Source: Siphlonurus alternatus (lineage: Eukaryota; Arthropoda; Insecta; Ephemeroptera; Siphlonuridae). Taken from it: a stretch of 64,000 bases of DNA. Where the stretch lies: assembly GCA_949825025.1 (NCBI GenBank), contig OX463778.1:26717551-26781550 (forward strand). Direction: 5' to 3'. Each line of letters starts with the position of its first letter. Position 1 is the stretch's first letter. The notes beneath the pieces were generated by a model. The model saw nothing but the letters and a program-made list of their open reading frames with translations, was not told the DNA's origin and did not search any database. Shown here piece by piece: positions 45,653 to 58,406 of this stretch. Position numbers and translations under genes: made by a program.

Positions 45653-46445
45653 GAAAAGTGGAGACAATTTTATACAACTGTCAGTCGAAACATCAACTCT
45701 GCAAGATTTACTATAGCTGCAACTTTAATAAAAAAGAGTAGTTATATGCAAATTTCAGAAAGGCAAGCAGTTAACTATACATCCCCAAGATACCCCATGT
45801 CTCCATAGAGTGCGTGACAATGTTGAAGAACTGACAAGGGTGACACTTGTGCTGTTCAGATGTAAACATTTCACATGCAAACTGAACTGAACTAATTTTC
45901 ACATCAAAAGAGGAAGGGATCTAATTTGCATGTAGCTGACAAGAAGTCTTGGGTCTGCTGGACCCTAGCTGCCTGCTAACGTATGCGGCCGACGTGACAC
46001 GAGTTAATCATATTTACATAAAGCTGCAGACATCGGGGTTAATTTTAGGGGTGACTCTGTGTATCTGTATCAATGTTACGTACAGGAGTGAGGACTTTGA
46101 AATTTAATCAATATTAATAGTCTGAGAAAGGGTCATTAAAATAGTGAAATGATGAATTAAATTTAATAATAGGATTTTCTGTCCTTTGAATATATTATAC
46201 TACCTTTGTGTGACAATTAAATACATTGTGGTGATAGAATACAAATTATCAATCCGCTCCCCATCCTCCTTGCTTTCCCTTTGTAACAGATGAAAACCCT
46301 GAAATTTCACAGCGACTGACAAAATTTTAAACCAAGAAAGACATTTTAAGAGCAGTGACCAACAACAGATCTCGGATCATGCTTCAGTTCTCTTGTAACT
46401 GATGGATATTAAATACGTAATTTTGTTATACTTTAACAACGCACC

Positions 46446-46576
46446 AGGGGGGTCTTCAAATAACACAAATTACAACAATCCTAAAATTAAGACTGTCTTA
46501 GCGTATTCTTTATTGTTGCGCTAAGACAGTCTTAGGCTAAGTTTAGATTAAGTGGTGTTATTTGAAGACCCCCCTC
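46446..46576. mobile_element. Foldback MITE, about 131 bp
   Basis: Ends AGGGGGGTCTTCAAATAACA and TGTTATTTGAAGACCCCCCT. An independent inner stem, AAGACTGTCTTAGCG and CGCTAAGACAGTCTTA, surrounds a 14-bp loop. The CAGGGG/CCCCTCTG borders recall hAT ends, but an 8-bp duplication is not evident. Confidence 0.85.
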
Positions 46577-48076
46577 TGATCCCGATGACGCTAGTTAAAT
46601 CTATACACGTATAGTTCAATGCACTGACTGACAATCTGTCGTATATTTTAACATAAGTCTTCATTGCGATAAATTGTTTCATGCAACTGTTTTATTATAT
46701 AATTGCTAGAATGGTCATGTAAAACGTGTGATATTGATTATTTGAAATAAACAATGATGAAAAGAAAATAACACACCCTCTGCTATACAATATTACGCAC
46801 TTGAGCGTAGGCAGCAATTCACATTCAACCATGCAATAATGTATCTTATATATTATCCAATAAGCAGCGTGTTGGAAGTTTCCAATGTTATTGGTACAAA
46901 GTTTGTGCACTAATATAACAATATGGGAGGCATGCACTCCCTGTGTTTGATCCGCAAGGACTGTTTTAATCAGTTTTTAAGTTACCTACTTTTATTTTGT
47001 TATTTTCTGTTTTCTTTTTCCCCTCAACCCCTCTGTCAACGTAAATAATATGGCTTAAAACCGAAAGTAGAGTTGCATGGTTCTGCTGAATCGAAACTGC
47101 CTTTCCTCCATGTTAAGAAGTTTCACTTGCTTATCGTTAAATACTACTTATGAAATCTATTCACCAATGAAGGATTGAGATACTTAAAAGTACAGTATAA
47201 TTTACAATATTTATACAGTGTTTCAGTACAAAGTTTTGTATTCCAAGCCTCAATTAATATTACATGATGATTGATGATGTAAGAAACTATTAAAGATATT
47301 TTAAATTTAATACAATTTAAAATATATTAATTTTAAATGTGTCTATTCACTCTATTCTGACCACTTAAGATATGTATTTTTTGTCTGACTCGGTCACCAA
47401 TTAGAGAAGCTATAGCTCTGGGTTAATGTTGATTATGATAACAGCATACATGACGAGTTAAATCGAAATAATATGTCCATAGCTTTATATACACCAAACT
47501 GTAAAATATATAATTTTAAAATAATCTTGTAAATTCCTTTTCATTAAACGATTAATTAATTCACAGTTTTGCGGTAAGATAATGTTTTCTATTTGTAACG
47601 TGGAATATCACTCACTTAAGGACATTAGCAGTTATATAGTCATTCGTCTGAAATTATGGGGGAAAATTCCACCGTAATGTAAAAAAAAAAAAAAATAAAA
47701 AAATAAAATAAATAAACGAAGGAAATCCATCGGAGTAGCGTAAGTTCTATAAATATATATTATAGCTTTAAATTTTAATATCTTCTTCTTTTTCCACTAT
47801 TTCCACCCTAATTAGCAATTCACCCAAGTACGAAATTAATACAATTTAACGAATTAACTTCTTAATATCCACTGCATTAACTAAAAACACGTGACAGATT
47901 GCTGTTAATTGTACATAATCACGTTTACCCAGATGAAATATGTTTTAGGTTTTGCCACTACATCTCAGGAACATCATTGGTGGAGGTTCACGTTGCGTCT
48001 TCTGATTGGTCCGAGCTGTGACAAAAGGGTACGATAAGGAGCGAGGGCTGCAGCTGCTGCTGGTGACTGTTGATAA

Positions 48077-48196
48077 ATGATCTCCACCTTAACTCGAGCT
48101 GTGATGGACGAGGCGCAAATTGTGTTTGACAAACTGGCAGAAAACAAGATACCGAGAGGGAAGATAAATGTTGTTAAAACAGTGGAGAGGAGCTAA
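48077..48196 (+). CDS. Small ORF, 39 codons, possible real product
   Basis: ATG at 48077, immediately preceded by an in-frame TAA, opens MISTLTRAVMDEAQIVFDKL and ends VVKTVERS before TAA. An inner ATG (48104, TGTGATGG) has a better start context. The upstream 100 bp is GC-rich (GCTGCAGCTGCTGCTGG) in an AT-rich region, as a promoter or 5' UTR might be. Charged, helix-like composition. No donor consensus is seen at its 3' end, so it is a stand-alone small ORF or a chance frame. Confidence 0.28.
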   Translation: MISTLTRAVMDEAQIVFDKLAENKIPRGKINVVKTVERS

Positions 48197-48367
48197 GATG
48201 TATACTTGTCTTATTTTTTTAAAATTTCATTTATAAATAGTAATAAATGTAATAATAATAATAACAACATGTTTTTACTTGAATACGAAGAAGATATTGC
48301 TTATGAATAAAAGATTTAAAAAAAAAACTTTAAAGAGTGATATAATGCATGATGTCAAGTAAAAACA

Positions 48368-48604
48368 ATGGAGTATCAACCTAAATTTTTTTATTGCAGA
48401 AATGGATAGAGCGTGCAAAGTTATGCTACCCTGATTTTTTTCAGATTTTTTAGAGCCCGGGAACTATTTTTAAAAAATTATTGAAAGTTCTTTTTGTGAC
48501 GTCACGAGACGCCGCTCCTATAGAAAAAGATAGGATTTGCCGCCGCGTGACGTCACAAAAAGGACTTTCAATAATTTTTTAAAAATAGTTCCCGGGCTCT
48601 AAAT
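48368..48604. mobile_element. Family P MITE, subfamily A, 3'-truncated
   Basis: Starts ATGGAGTATCAACCTAAAT and keeps the left arm, centre (GTGACGTCACGAGACGCC) and inner right arm. It stops abruptly after TTCCCGGGCTCTAAA; about 85 bp of the right arm is missing and replaced by unrelated AT-rich sequence. Confidence 0.9.
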
Positions 48605-49069
48605 ATAAAACATAAAACTGAGAAGTTGTAATTTTACACTTTAATTTTTAAGTTCTTTTGCATGCCGAAAATACTTATATAAAACTTTAGTTGAACTTCA
48701 AATAACTTTATGTAACAAATTTTATTATAGCTTTACAGAGACATATTATATACTGAACATTGAACTAAGTTTCATTTTAAAGAAAAAGTATTGGGTGATT
48801 GAAAACGTCAAAGCGGTTCCGAGTTTATGTGTACAGCTTTGATCTTTGTAAATTGTAAGGAGACACAGAAGCCTGCTTGATGTTCTTGGATCAACTCAAT
48901 CAAAAGTTCGCTATCTTGGACTTTAAGACGGTAGGCTTTGTAGATATAGTCATTATATTAGATCTATGTTTTAAAACATTATACTTCGTTACATTGACAT
49001 GATCTGCATCGTTTTTAGTCATTAATTTAAATACAATTTTATGATAAAAATGTTCATATTATGAATATA

Positions 49070-49238
49070 CAGGCACGGATCCAGGGGGGGGGGGCGGGGG
49101 GCTGCAGCCCCCTCGAAATTTTGGATTTAACATGGGCAATATAGGCATTTCCCCCACTCCAATTTTTTTTTAACATTGGCCTTATGGAGGCAGCCCTCTC
49201 CCCCCCCCTCCCCTCGAAATTTTTTTCTGGATCCGCGC

Positions 49239-49241
<3 letters not shown>
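49070..49241. mobile_element. hAT-like MITE, 172 bp
   Basis: Ends CAGGCACGGATCCAGGGGG and CTGGATCCGCGCCTG, with inner CCCCTCGAAATTTT on both sides of the centre in inverted form. CAGGCGCGGATC-type ends fit hAT elements. The 8-bp flanks TGAATATA and TATATATA are similar but not identical. Confidence 0.75.
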
Positions 49242-49269
<28 letters not shown>

Positions 49270-49279
<10 letters not shown>

Positions 49280-49410
49280 GTTTACAATGGTAATTAGTAA
49301 TTAGTATTGTACATACAATATTGTGATAGTATTAAGCAGTACGCATGTGCATGGAGAACTACCTCTTTGAACTAGCTTTGTAATAATTAACATTGTAAAC
49401 GAAAATTATT
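49270..49410. mobile_element. TIR MITE, about 140 bp
   Basis: A perfect 19-bp inverted repeat, ATAATTTTCGTTTACAATG and its complement, at 49271-49289 and 49391-49409. The interior is AT-rich and non-palindromic. It adjoins the (TA)n tract 49242-49270, consistent with a TA target. Confidence 0.85.
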
Positions 49411-50207
49411 AAAAATAAAAAGATCACATCAAAAATATCTTATATATTAAATTAACGCATCAACGAAGGGTACATTATTATTGAGACATTTAATTACACC
49501 TTACTTGTTAGTAGGTTAGTACATTGAAACACAAAATATGACAAATAGGTATGTATAAATTTATGCATTTTAAAATAATATTTTCTCATCAGACTTTGTT
49601 CCCAGCTTTGAACTTTTATTTTATTTTATAAAAAACAACACAAGTAGCAAAAGTTACTTAAACCGTAAAATTTATTCACATTAAAGTTTTATGTTTGTAA
49701 TTTTCTAAGACAGTTTTTGTTGCCAGGAAATCGTTGTACTAGCATATTAAACCTAAGTTGAAAGTTTATTTTTATAGAGGTGGAGCAATAAAAATAAGAT
49801 TTTTTCATATTAATTCTTCATATATACAGTATGCAGATTTTTTTAAAGTAACCTTGAATAACAAAATAGGGAATACAATAAAATTTATAAAAAAAAAAAT
49901 GTATAAAAACAAGAGAAAGAAACAAACAGCTATAGCTATCTCAATGAAACAAATATCATATAGTATGAAGTGCTGCAGTATTTTAATTTCCTGTCATGCG
50001 ATGCACAAGTGCTTGTAAAGAGAAATGAGAATAGTGTTTTGCTTTCCCCATAAGAATAATTGTGTTTAAAATCAATTCAGCGTTGAATATAAGCAGAAAA
50101 GTCTATATATTAAATTAAAAATCTAAAAGTATAAATGCACGTTCATGAATGGGTGGATGCTGGCCTTGAATGAATCACTGAAAGGCCCTTTGGGAATAGT
50201 ATTATAA

Positions 50208-50308
50208 TTAATCCAGATTGAGAATTTCCTCAGTCCCCTCAATCAGATTTCTCAGTCGCCGAGAAACAAGCTGCACAGCCTGCAGACACTTTGATGTTGC
50301 AAGCAAGG
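50208..50308 (-). CDS. Candidate C-terminal exon, helical, unknown gene
   Basis: On the minus strand, after an ATTAATGCAG acceptor, 2 nt plus 32 sense codons run to TAA at 50208. The peptide reads LLATSKCLQAVQLVSRRLRN then LIEGTEEILNLD, with regular spacing of Leu/Val typical of an amphipathic helix, and the stop lies where AT-rich sequence resumes. Entry phase 1 matches the exit phase of the candidate exon at 60207-60282, the joint codon being GCC (Ala). This is the most convincing coding segment in the window. No family could be named. The intron of about 10 kb would contain many transposons, including the 57.3-59.5 kb element. Confidence 0.42.
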
Positions 50309-51022
50309 CTGCATTAATGAAACAGTAATTTACAGAGTACGTTGCTTGCAATGACCTCTGCAGTAGTTCACCAATCCTAAAAAGGTTATACTAAAATAGT
50401 TTCTGTTTTCTAAATTTTTTATAAAATTTGATTTGTATAATTGCCTTTTTGTACAGCTTCCACAATATGAATATCTTTAAAAGAGTTACCAAGTCATGAT
50501 TAAATTTTTACCTCTTCAAGTACTACTTCAATTAACCAGTTTTATTTTAACCTTACCTTGCGTATGACGTAATAATAATAACTCTTTTAATTTTAGTTTA
50601 TTTGATGTTAATATCTCTTTCCAATTCATTAATATAACATACATAATTATATTGCAATAACAAAATTAAGATAATAACTTGGGCCGGCCGGGTAATTGCT
50701 CACGAGTCCATTCACGAAAGTGTTTATTAACTTAAAAATTGCACGAAATCATTTATTGAGATACATAGTTTTATCCGTATAGATGCTTATTTTTTGTAGA
50801 TATTATTTTTTTATAATATCACTTCATGTAACACAATCTCCACTACCCATATTATTAATAAAAGCTACAAAATAATTGCTGTGGTGATGATATGACGACG
50901 AGGTGAAATGCAACCTAACTTGTTTTGCAAATGTCACTCAGCTGAGAAAGCATTTGAAGGGGGAGGAGGAGTAAAAATAAAAATGGAATGACAACACAAC
51001 ATTAAATTTCATTTAAAGACCT

Positions 51023-51990
51023 GTACACTCTTAATAAAATTTGGCTGAAATTAATGTCAGTATATTAAATTTGTAACTACTGACTTTCAGTAGTTTCGAA
51101 AAAATTTCTATGTTTTAACACCTCAATTTTATATCCCAGTGTTTCTGAAAAAATAAAATGTACTGAAAAATAAAAAAATGTACTGAAAAAAAATAATGGC
51201 CTGAAAAAAATTAAGGCTAAATTAAAAAGCAAATGAAGAACGCAATTCGTAAATATAATTTAGTCAGCTGAAGTGGAAAATTATGTGAACGCGATGATGG
51301 CGTCATGTCATGAAATTAAAGAAAAACGACGCCAAGTATCTCTAGTTGGTTCAAAAGTTTATAATATTTGTATTCACTAAGTGCAATGATACTTTGTGGC
51401 GTATTTCTTTTAAGAGATCGTGCTTTATTAAGAGATGAGATGCAAATTCAGTTACCCAAACCCCCTCCATGCCTGCTTTAGGTTATATAGTAATTGCTAT
51501 TAATATTATAAAATCGGTCTAATTATCAATTAATATGATTTATATGTTGTTTTTCATAATTTCTTCACCATTTTATTTATTTTTGCTAACATTTTTGCTA
51601 ATTTTATACTAAAATACAATTTTTTCGTATTTATTTTTTTATACAATTAAATGATACATATTACATTAAATTCATGTACCACGGTATAATAAAATTATAA
51701 TAAGTTAATATATTATTAAATATATATAGAAATAAAACTTAAATTGTTGTATAAATTAAAAAAATGTAATTTTTTCATTTCCGTCAATCGTACATGATTT
51801 TAATGTTAAAGAAACAACTGAAATTATTTCAGTGCCACTGAAAATAGGGTGTCAATTGACAGTGGTTTCTAACACCTGAAATAAACCAAGACCTGAATAA
51901 TATTCAGGGGTTTCAATCCACTGAATATAAGATGTCAATTTCAGTATAAAAAATATACTGACATTCAGCCAAATTTTTTTAAGAGTGTAC
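51023..51990. mobile_element. TIR element, about 968 bp
   Basis: Ends GTACACTCTTAATAAAATTT and AAATTTTTTTAAGAGTGTAC, continuing inward with GGCTGAAATTAATGTCAGTA and TACTGACATTCAGCC. Many CTGAAA/TTTCAG motifs recur inside both ends. A tandem TGTACTGAAAAA run is at 51159-51190. AT-rich interior without coding. Probably a non-autonomous DNA transposon with a TA or GTAC border. Confidence 0.8.
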
Positions 51991-53108
51991 ATATGTATTT
52001 AAACGAAAGAAGGAACATTTTATGATTTTAGAGCGATTTTCTCATGGGAATATTTTCAAAAACCATTTCTTTGTATGGATGTCACAACCTCATTACTCTA
52101 ATAAGTAATAAAAATTTCATGTAAGATTCAAAAATTATATATTAAAATTTTCATTATCTGATATAAAAAAATGAGAAAATAAATATGTTAGTAATATTTT
52201 CAATCCTTTGGGGCTACCTATACTCTGTAATAAGTTATAGTAAGGGTAGAAGTGTTTTGAATACCTATTTTAATAGTAATATTGTACTTTGATATATTTG
52301 CTATAATAAATTTAATAATCATTGTGAATCGCTCACATGGGGAGGGAATAAAAATTCTGTTGATTTTTTTTTAACTGCATGTGAGTAGTTAATAATATAT
52401 AATAAATTATATGTTAAGTTCTGATAACGATTTTTGGAGGTCTCAGTAAAATATATTAAAAATTGATAATTTTAAAATAATTTCATGGTTTTTAAATTCA
52501 TACTTTACTTTAAGCGATCAAGACGCCGTACTATGCAAAAATCGAAGTTCATGACCGCGACGTGTGCAGAACCAGTGGATAAAAGCCTTGTTTTATGCAA
52601 GGTGGGTAATTTTACCAAAGAGTTTACATTATAAAATACACCATATAAATCTCGGATTTTATCAGCCTTATTTTTATACAAACCTCGAGTCAAGAGGGAA
52701 ATTCTTGTCATGCTTTTTCGCATTTACACTTCGGGGTAGTACGAATGTTACCCTTTTTATTAGTATATGTGGAGATTTATGGAAATTGAACTTTTTTTTT
52801 TTTTTTTTAATGTCTTTGTGTCTTAGAGTTGTAGCAAACCAAGCAGAGTGAAGTCCTGAGATGTTACTTTAATGTGACACCACGAAATATTTTGAAGTTC
52901 ATCAAACAAAAGTCTCGTAAAAAAACAAAACAAAAAACAAAAGAATTCTCAAACCACTGAACAGGAAGGAAGAAAGAAAGTGTATATTATAAAATTAAAA
53001 ATATGAAGATTCGTTATACTCTTTTGTATATAAAAAAAAAAACATCTCATTAAAGTATAAATTTTTTCTTCAGTTTTCTATTGTATGTTGCATGTTCTAA
53101 ATAATCTT

Positions 53109-53257
53109 AAAAGGGGCATTCGCAAAGTCTTAAGGCCACATTTAAGGCTCGATAATTTAAAGCTTGATTTTAGACGTGTTTTTTTAGACCCAAAATTTCT
53201 GGTCTTAAATTATTGAGCCTTAAATGTGGCCTTAAAGCTTTGTGAATGCCCCTTAAA
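53109..53257. mobile_element. Family T MITE, copy 1
   Basis: Foldback bounded by TTAA: TTAAAAGGGGCATTCGCAAAG..CTTTGTGAATGCCCCTTAA. Arm landmarks are TTAAGGCCACATTTAAGGCT and CGATAATTTAAAGC. The loop is about 25 bp (ACCCAAAATTTCTGGTC). The TTAA target suggests piggyBac-type mobilisation. Confidence 0.92.
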
Positions 53258-54364
53258 GAGAAAAGAAAAAATAATTATAATGTTAAAATTACATTTTTCA
53301 TTTCCCTGCATAAATTTGATAACGTTTACCCCTTTCTTCAAATCCATCGATCATGTGTTTCCATTTTTATTTTCAATAATTGTGTGTTTTATTATTTCAT
53401 AACCTGTATTCTAATATATATTTATTTACATATTTTTATACAGTTTAAACAGCTACTAACTCATGATTATATATAATAATAATAAATATGTATATAATAT
53501 ATTCATTAAATTTATGATCAAAATTATAATTTTTAAAATGTAATTTTGTTTTGTAACAAAATATGTTGTTGTTTTTAATTAAGCAGAGATTACAAAAAAA
53601 AAATAATAATAATTAGGTTATCTAAGAAATGTAAAATTTGATATGATACTTTAGATGTGAGTTCATGTATCACATCATGTAACTTAATTCCTAGATAAAC
53701 AAAATGTTTTTCTTTAATTAAATAACTGACAACATTTTAGCTACACGTGGCAACAAGAAAATATATATTTTTTGCGTCAGGAAAATATATAAATCAATTC
53801 ATTCGGTCTATATTTAGTGTAATGAATGAATAAAATTCACATTTTTCTTCCAAAAACAATTATAATGATTTCCTGGCGCCTGCACGCATTAAATAATGTA
53901 CGTACATTAGATCATTATTATTAAATATATTAAACATGATGTAACATTACAACACATTATAAAAAAATTGAGCACAGCACTCTGAAGGAACCACAACAAT
54001 ATCTATTTTCTAATAGGTTGAGTGACATAAAGGAGTTAGTAAAAATAGTATTTGGCAATAAACTTATATGAAAGCCCTCTGCTAAGTATCATCTTCAAAG
54101 CAAGTAGGTTTCATTGAGTTTGCTTAATTAATCGTGGCATCTACATAATGAAAGTCAGATACTGAAGATTTTAAACCTGTGAAGAGCTTTTAGCTAATAA
54201 ATTTTCATATGTGATGCTGTTCAATAAATTTCAAGCGTGGCTTTAAATGTAGGCTAATTTTTTTTATTTGTCTTGTCTGCATTTCTTGTGTACACTTCTC
54301 AAACTGATTTTTATTTCCATCAGGTATACAGTAAGGAAAATGTGAAATGGAAGTTCCATTTCTC

Positions 54365-54543
54365 CATGTTAAATTAGTCAACTTTAAAAATTCATAACTC
54401 AAAAACTAGCTCGTTTTTATATACCTGATATTTTAGCTACTGATAGGGGATGTAGAGGAGAATATTTTAAATTTTTTTCATAATTTTCATGAATGGGATT
54501 TTTTTAGTATTGGGTCAGCTGATCAGTATTATCTCTACCTTAA
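54365..54543 (+). mobile_element. Family Q, solo right half
   Basis: Matches the right arm of 12098-12469 from CATGTTAAATTAGTCAACTT through GGGTCAGCTGATCAG to CTACCTTAA. The left arm is absent. A short GGAAGTTCC remnant of the loop remains just before it. Confidence 0.88.
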
Positions 54544-54732
54544 TACTTATGACGGCTGCCGATTAAAATATTATTGAAATGCAGTGTGCGCAGTTCTTAA
54601 AGTTAATATTGGAATTCATAATAGGTTAGATTATAACGCGTGTTTTCCAATTTTTAACTTTAAAACTTTACGTCATTCAAAACAGCTATTATTGATTTTT
54701 ATTCCCCATTAGAGTACAGTACATAATACATT

Positions 54733-55112
54733 TTAAAGGGACATGGGACAATAAAGTCATGAATGCATAAAAAGTTTATGTATGATGTGTTAATGCGAGA
54801 AATGAGTAAATTTTCGTTTTCGGACAATCCCCCGAATATATAAAAATTATATAAATACAGAGAGCCGCAGGGCATTGCATACAGGCAACATCGCACTGAG
54901 CATGGCTGGCCGGGAGGAGGGGGGAGTGAGTTCCGTGGAAAAGAAGCAACTATGTTGCCTTTCGTGATTGCTGACGTCAGCAATCCACACTTTAGTTACT
55001 CGCTGGGCGCTTACCCTGAGGCACTCACCACCGTGCGGCATGCATTCATACTCAGTTAGTGGGTAACTTTTAAATAACAAATATTTATTTTTATGGTCCC
55101 CTGTCCCTTTAA
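54733..55112. mobile_element. TTAA-flanked TIR element, 380 bp
   Basis: TTAAAGGGACATGGGACA and TGGTCCCCTGTCCCTTTAA form the ends, with TTAA at both borders. The GC-richer interior contains a perfect 20-bp palindrome GATTGCTGACGTCAGCAATC. Two ORFs on the minus strand lie entirely inside and are not recognised. PiggyBac-like target preference is inferred from TTAA. Confidence 0.8.
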
Positions 55113-55171
55113 GAAAGTCAAAATTTGTAAAAGTTTTGACCTCTGTGTGTTTTAAGCTCGAGCAGAAAGTG

Positions 55172-55207
<36 letters not shown>

Positions 55208-55249
55208 AAATTGGCTTGCTAGCAGAGATACAGGAAACAATAAACATTA

Positions 55250-55320
<71 letters not shown>
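55172..55320. repeat. poly(A) tract and (TA)n microsatellite
   Basis: A run of about 34 A (55172-55205) and, after about 50 bp of AT-rich sequence, about 33 TA units (55254-55320). Confidence 0.95.
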
Positions 55321-55323
<3 letters not shown>

Positions 55324-55329
55324 ATATAA

Positions 55330-56940
55330 AATTATCTATTTTATGACTAGTATACACACACACATATTAAAAAATATATGAATTATAATTATCATTGAAT
55401 TTATTTATTTTATTATTTCACCACAGAGTACATACAAGATATAATAACACTGGGTGGGAATGTATGTTTAATTTCTTTAGACTCCTCTATATGCATATGA
55501 CGTCATAATAACTATATATCAAACAAAATTACTTTATCTAAAAGATTCAGTAGCAACATTTTTGCCATAGTAAGTATATTATATTTTTTAATTTATATTT
55601 TTTTCAAGTGTTTCAATAATAAAGCATTAATAATAATCTTTCATGAAAACATATTTACAGTACATATATCCAAATATATGTTATCTTTACATGAATTGAA
55701 CATTGAATTATAAAATAAAAACATTAATAAGGAAAAGGAAACTATTAAAGAAAAAGAACTTTCTTGGAAGAAAATGAATAGCAAGAAGTCTCAAAACATA
55801 TGAATTGTAATTTATATTTTAATTCTTTACAAATATAACACAAAGAATTCTTTTTCTCGTTCTCTCCTATATAATCCTCCCTCTCTCATCATCATCTCTC
55901 TTTTTCGCTTTTTAAATGAAAAATAGGAGCAAGACAACGGATCTGCTGTACAATATATAAAAAAATAATATTGTAATATTTGTTATTGTACAAATACTGT
56001 ATATAGTATATAGCAGTATAAATTATAATTAATATAATCGTTCATCGCTATTTTATTTTTGTTTGTTACATGATTAAAAAAAACCTTTATGTGAATTTCT
56101 CTCACGGCACACTTAGCAATTGATATTTAGAAATTCAGACAATGCATCATGTCAAATATCAAAGGCAACTGAATCGTCAATACTGCTGCAAAGTTTAATA
56201 ATAATAATAATAATAAATGTTTATTGAGCCAAATAAAAACATATATACAGCATATTACAAAAGAAAATACCTGTAAGCTCAATGGGCGGACTGAAAAAGG
56301 CAGAACCTATATAAGCATAAAGTGAACAACCACCCCAAGTTTAACACAATAAACTTTTCTCCAGATTTTACATGCATCTCAAGCAATTAAATTATTTTCA
56401 CATGTAATTGGTGAGGGTACAGAGTTAGTTATTAAGTGTAGAACAGAGAAATTGGTGCATTGCATACTTGTTGTAAAAGATTTTTTAAAGAATTTAAATA
56501 CAAAAATACATAGTTGGAAAACGAAGAGTAAATTGTTTTTAAATTGTTTGAGTGTCTATATTGCGTAAGAGTAATAAAGTGACTACTACGTCATCATTCT
56601 TGAATAACGGTGCTGCGATCAAGGAGCGTGAATTCCAAACAATATTATAACATTTTTTACCCTTTTCATTGTAAATCTATTGTGATCTAAAAATAACTCA
56701 GATGTAATAGAGTAGTTAATTTATTTGAAGTGAAAGTGATGGCATCATTACCGTCAGTCGTCTATATTTGAAGATTTATTGGGTTCTATTTTTGTGTGGG
56801 TTTTATCGACAATCATTTTTCAAAAGAACATTCACAATTTGGCTGATCAAATTTAATTTTGAACATGTGAATTATCATATATTGTTAAACTTAACCATAT
56901 ATTAATTATATTTAATTTAAAAGTTCTTAGTTTTTTTTTA
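55330..56940. other. AT-rich, nothing assigned
   Basis: Contains a short (AAT)n array near 56198-56216. No exon or element could be supported. Confidence 0.5.
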
Positions 56941-57017
56941 ACCAAGTTCACATACATGGCTACTATACTTTTTAAAGGCTATCAACATGCACCAGTGGTG
57001 GCAAAAGAGTCACAGAA

Positions 57018-57119
57018 AAAGGTCAATAAGATACATGACCTTTCCCGCACCATGCATACATCCATTGAGTGTCAAAGAGACGTAAACAATGGGTCAATAG
57101 GGTACATGACCCCTCCCAT
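57018..57119 (+). repeat. Pair of 25-bp direct repeats
   Basis: AGGTCAATAAGATACATGAC then CTTTCCC, and GGGTCAATAGGGTACATGAC then CCCTCCC, are spaced 74 bp apart. AGGTCA/TGACC half-sites recall nuclear-receptor elements, but this is speculative. Confidence 0.5.
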
Positions 57120-57222
57120 GTGCGTCCAGTCACCTTATAATGTATATAGTATCTGCACGCCTAACCGAGTCAATAAGTTTAGTTTTGAAATTTTGAGGCT
57201 GAGAACGCGTGATTTATGAGAA

Positions 57223-57226
<4 letters not shown>

Positions 57227-57278
<52 letters not shown>
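57227..57278. repeat. (TA)n target tract, left part
   Basis: About 26 TA units ending exactly at the left end of the hAT-like element. The tract resumes at 59533-59563 after its right end. Confidence 0.95.
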
Positions 57279-57281
<3 letters not shown>

Positions 57282-57598
57282 GGGCGGCTCGTACTATAGT
57301 ACTGCGGTACTGCAGCCCCCCCAGAAATTTTGGGAACAAACACACAATTAGAAATATCAAATAATCCTATAATTTTTCTGAACTTTCCAGCAAATTTTTA
57401 TCAGTTCTAACATTTAAAATCATGAAATTTTTGCCGCTGCCGCGTAAATTTATTCCCTCAGCGCTGCCCAGCGGAAGGTACTGCCACTACTAGCAGTAGC
57501 CCAAAGCAGTGTTCCCACCCTCATTCTCCTCCTCTTCAACTCCCACTCAAGCCGTGTGATTTTGGAGCGATCGGGGACTGTGCGATCGGCAGTACCCG

Positions 57599-57632
57599 CA
57601 AGCTCATTGGTTCAACAGAACCAATGAGCTTG
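57599..57632. repeat. Perfect 15-bp hairpin
   Basis: CAAGCTCATTGGTTC and GAACCAATGAGCTTG flank an AACA loop. Confidence 0.9.
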
Positions 57633-57880
57633 TGGTATTTGATATGCGGGAATAATTTTGAACAACACTTCGAAGACCTTTCCTGTAATATGGTTTCATT
57701 GAGCAGATTAACAAAATTTTAATTACATTAATCAGTGAATATACTAACAAAGATTGACTAAATATATTGAAGCACCTGAGGAATGAAGACCAGCACTTTT
57801 ATTTTATTTTAATAAAAATATGACTGTCCCAAAAGAACCAACACTTTTGTCTTTTGAAAATTAAGTGGTGTATGCATGTA

Positions 57881-58032
57881 AACAATCGTGAGATCTCACG
57901 TTCGAACAACGACAACAACAGGTTTCTTACTAACCACACAGTTAGCGCCAGTCTAACTCGATGGCACTAAACGTCGATCGAATTAATTAAGTGAGAAATC
58001 TGGATAGCTTAATTCGTTCGTGAATCGCGCCC
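57881..58032. mobile_element. Family G foldback, copy 3
   Basis: The right end, TTCGTTCGTGAATCGCGCCC, is typical. The left end is altered (ATCGTGAGATCTCACGTTCG). The inner GGTTTCTTACTAACC, GTTAGCGCC and GGCACTAAACGTCG are conserved. ATGTA flanks both sides. Nested in the hAT-like element. Confidence 0.75.
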
Positions 58033-58406
58033 ATGTATTTTATTATAAATTATAAGTTTACCAGGAACAAGTCGATATACATGGGAGCTATTTATTTATT
58101 AATTATTCACTACAGCATTTTATACCATTAATGTGAAAATTCAAACATAAATATAAAACAATAAAACAAAAACAAGTTGTAAAATTGTACGAGTATACAA
58201 AATATAAGAAAACTTCGTTAACTATACTGCTCCAGGATGAGAAAAATATATAGCTTATTTTCCCGGGTTTGCGTGTACCGGCAGTACATTATTTAGCAGC
58301 AAATATGCGATAGTAATCAAAGAAATATTGCATGGCTAAAATAAAAATAAAACAATAATAAAAAAATTTGGATCTTTGATCTGTTATACCGCTCGAGAGG
58401 GATTCT

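Noticed and set aside
54699..55080. 94- and 77-codon minus ORFs
   Set aside because: Contained in the TTAA-flanked element; no domain and they overlap in different frames.
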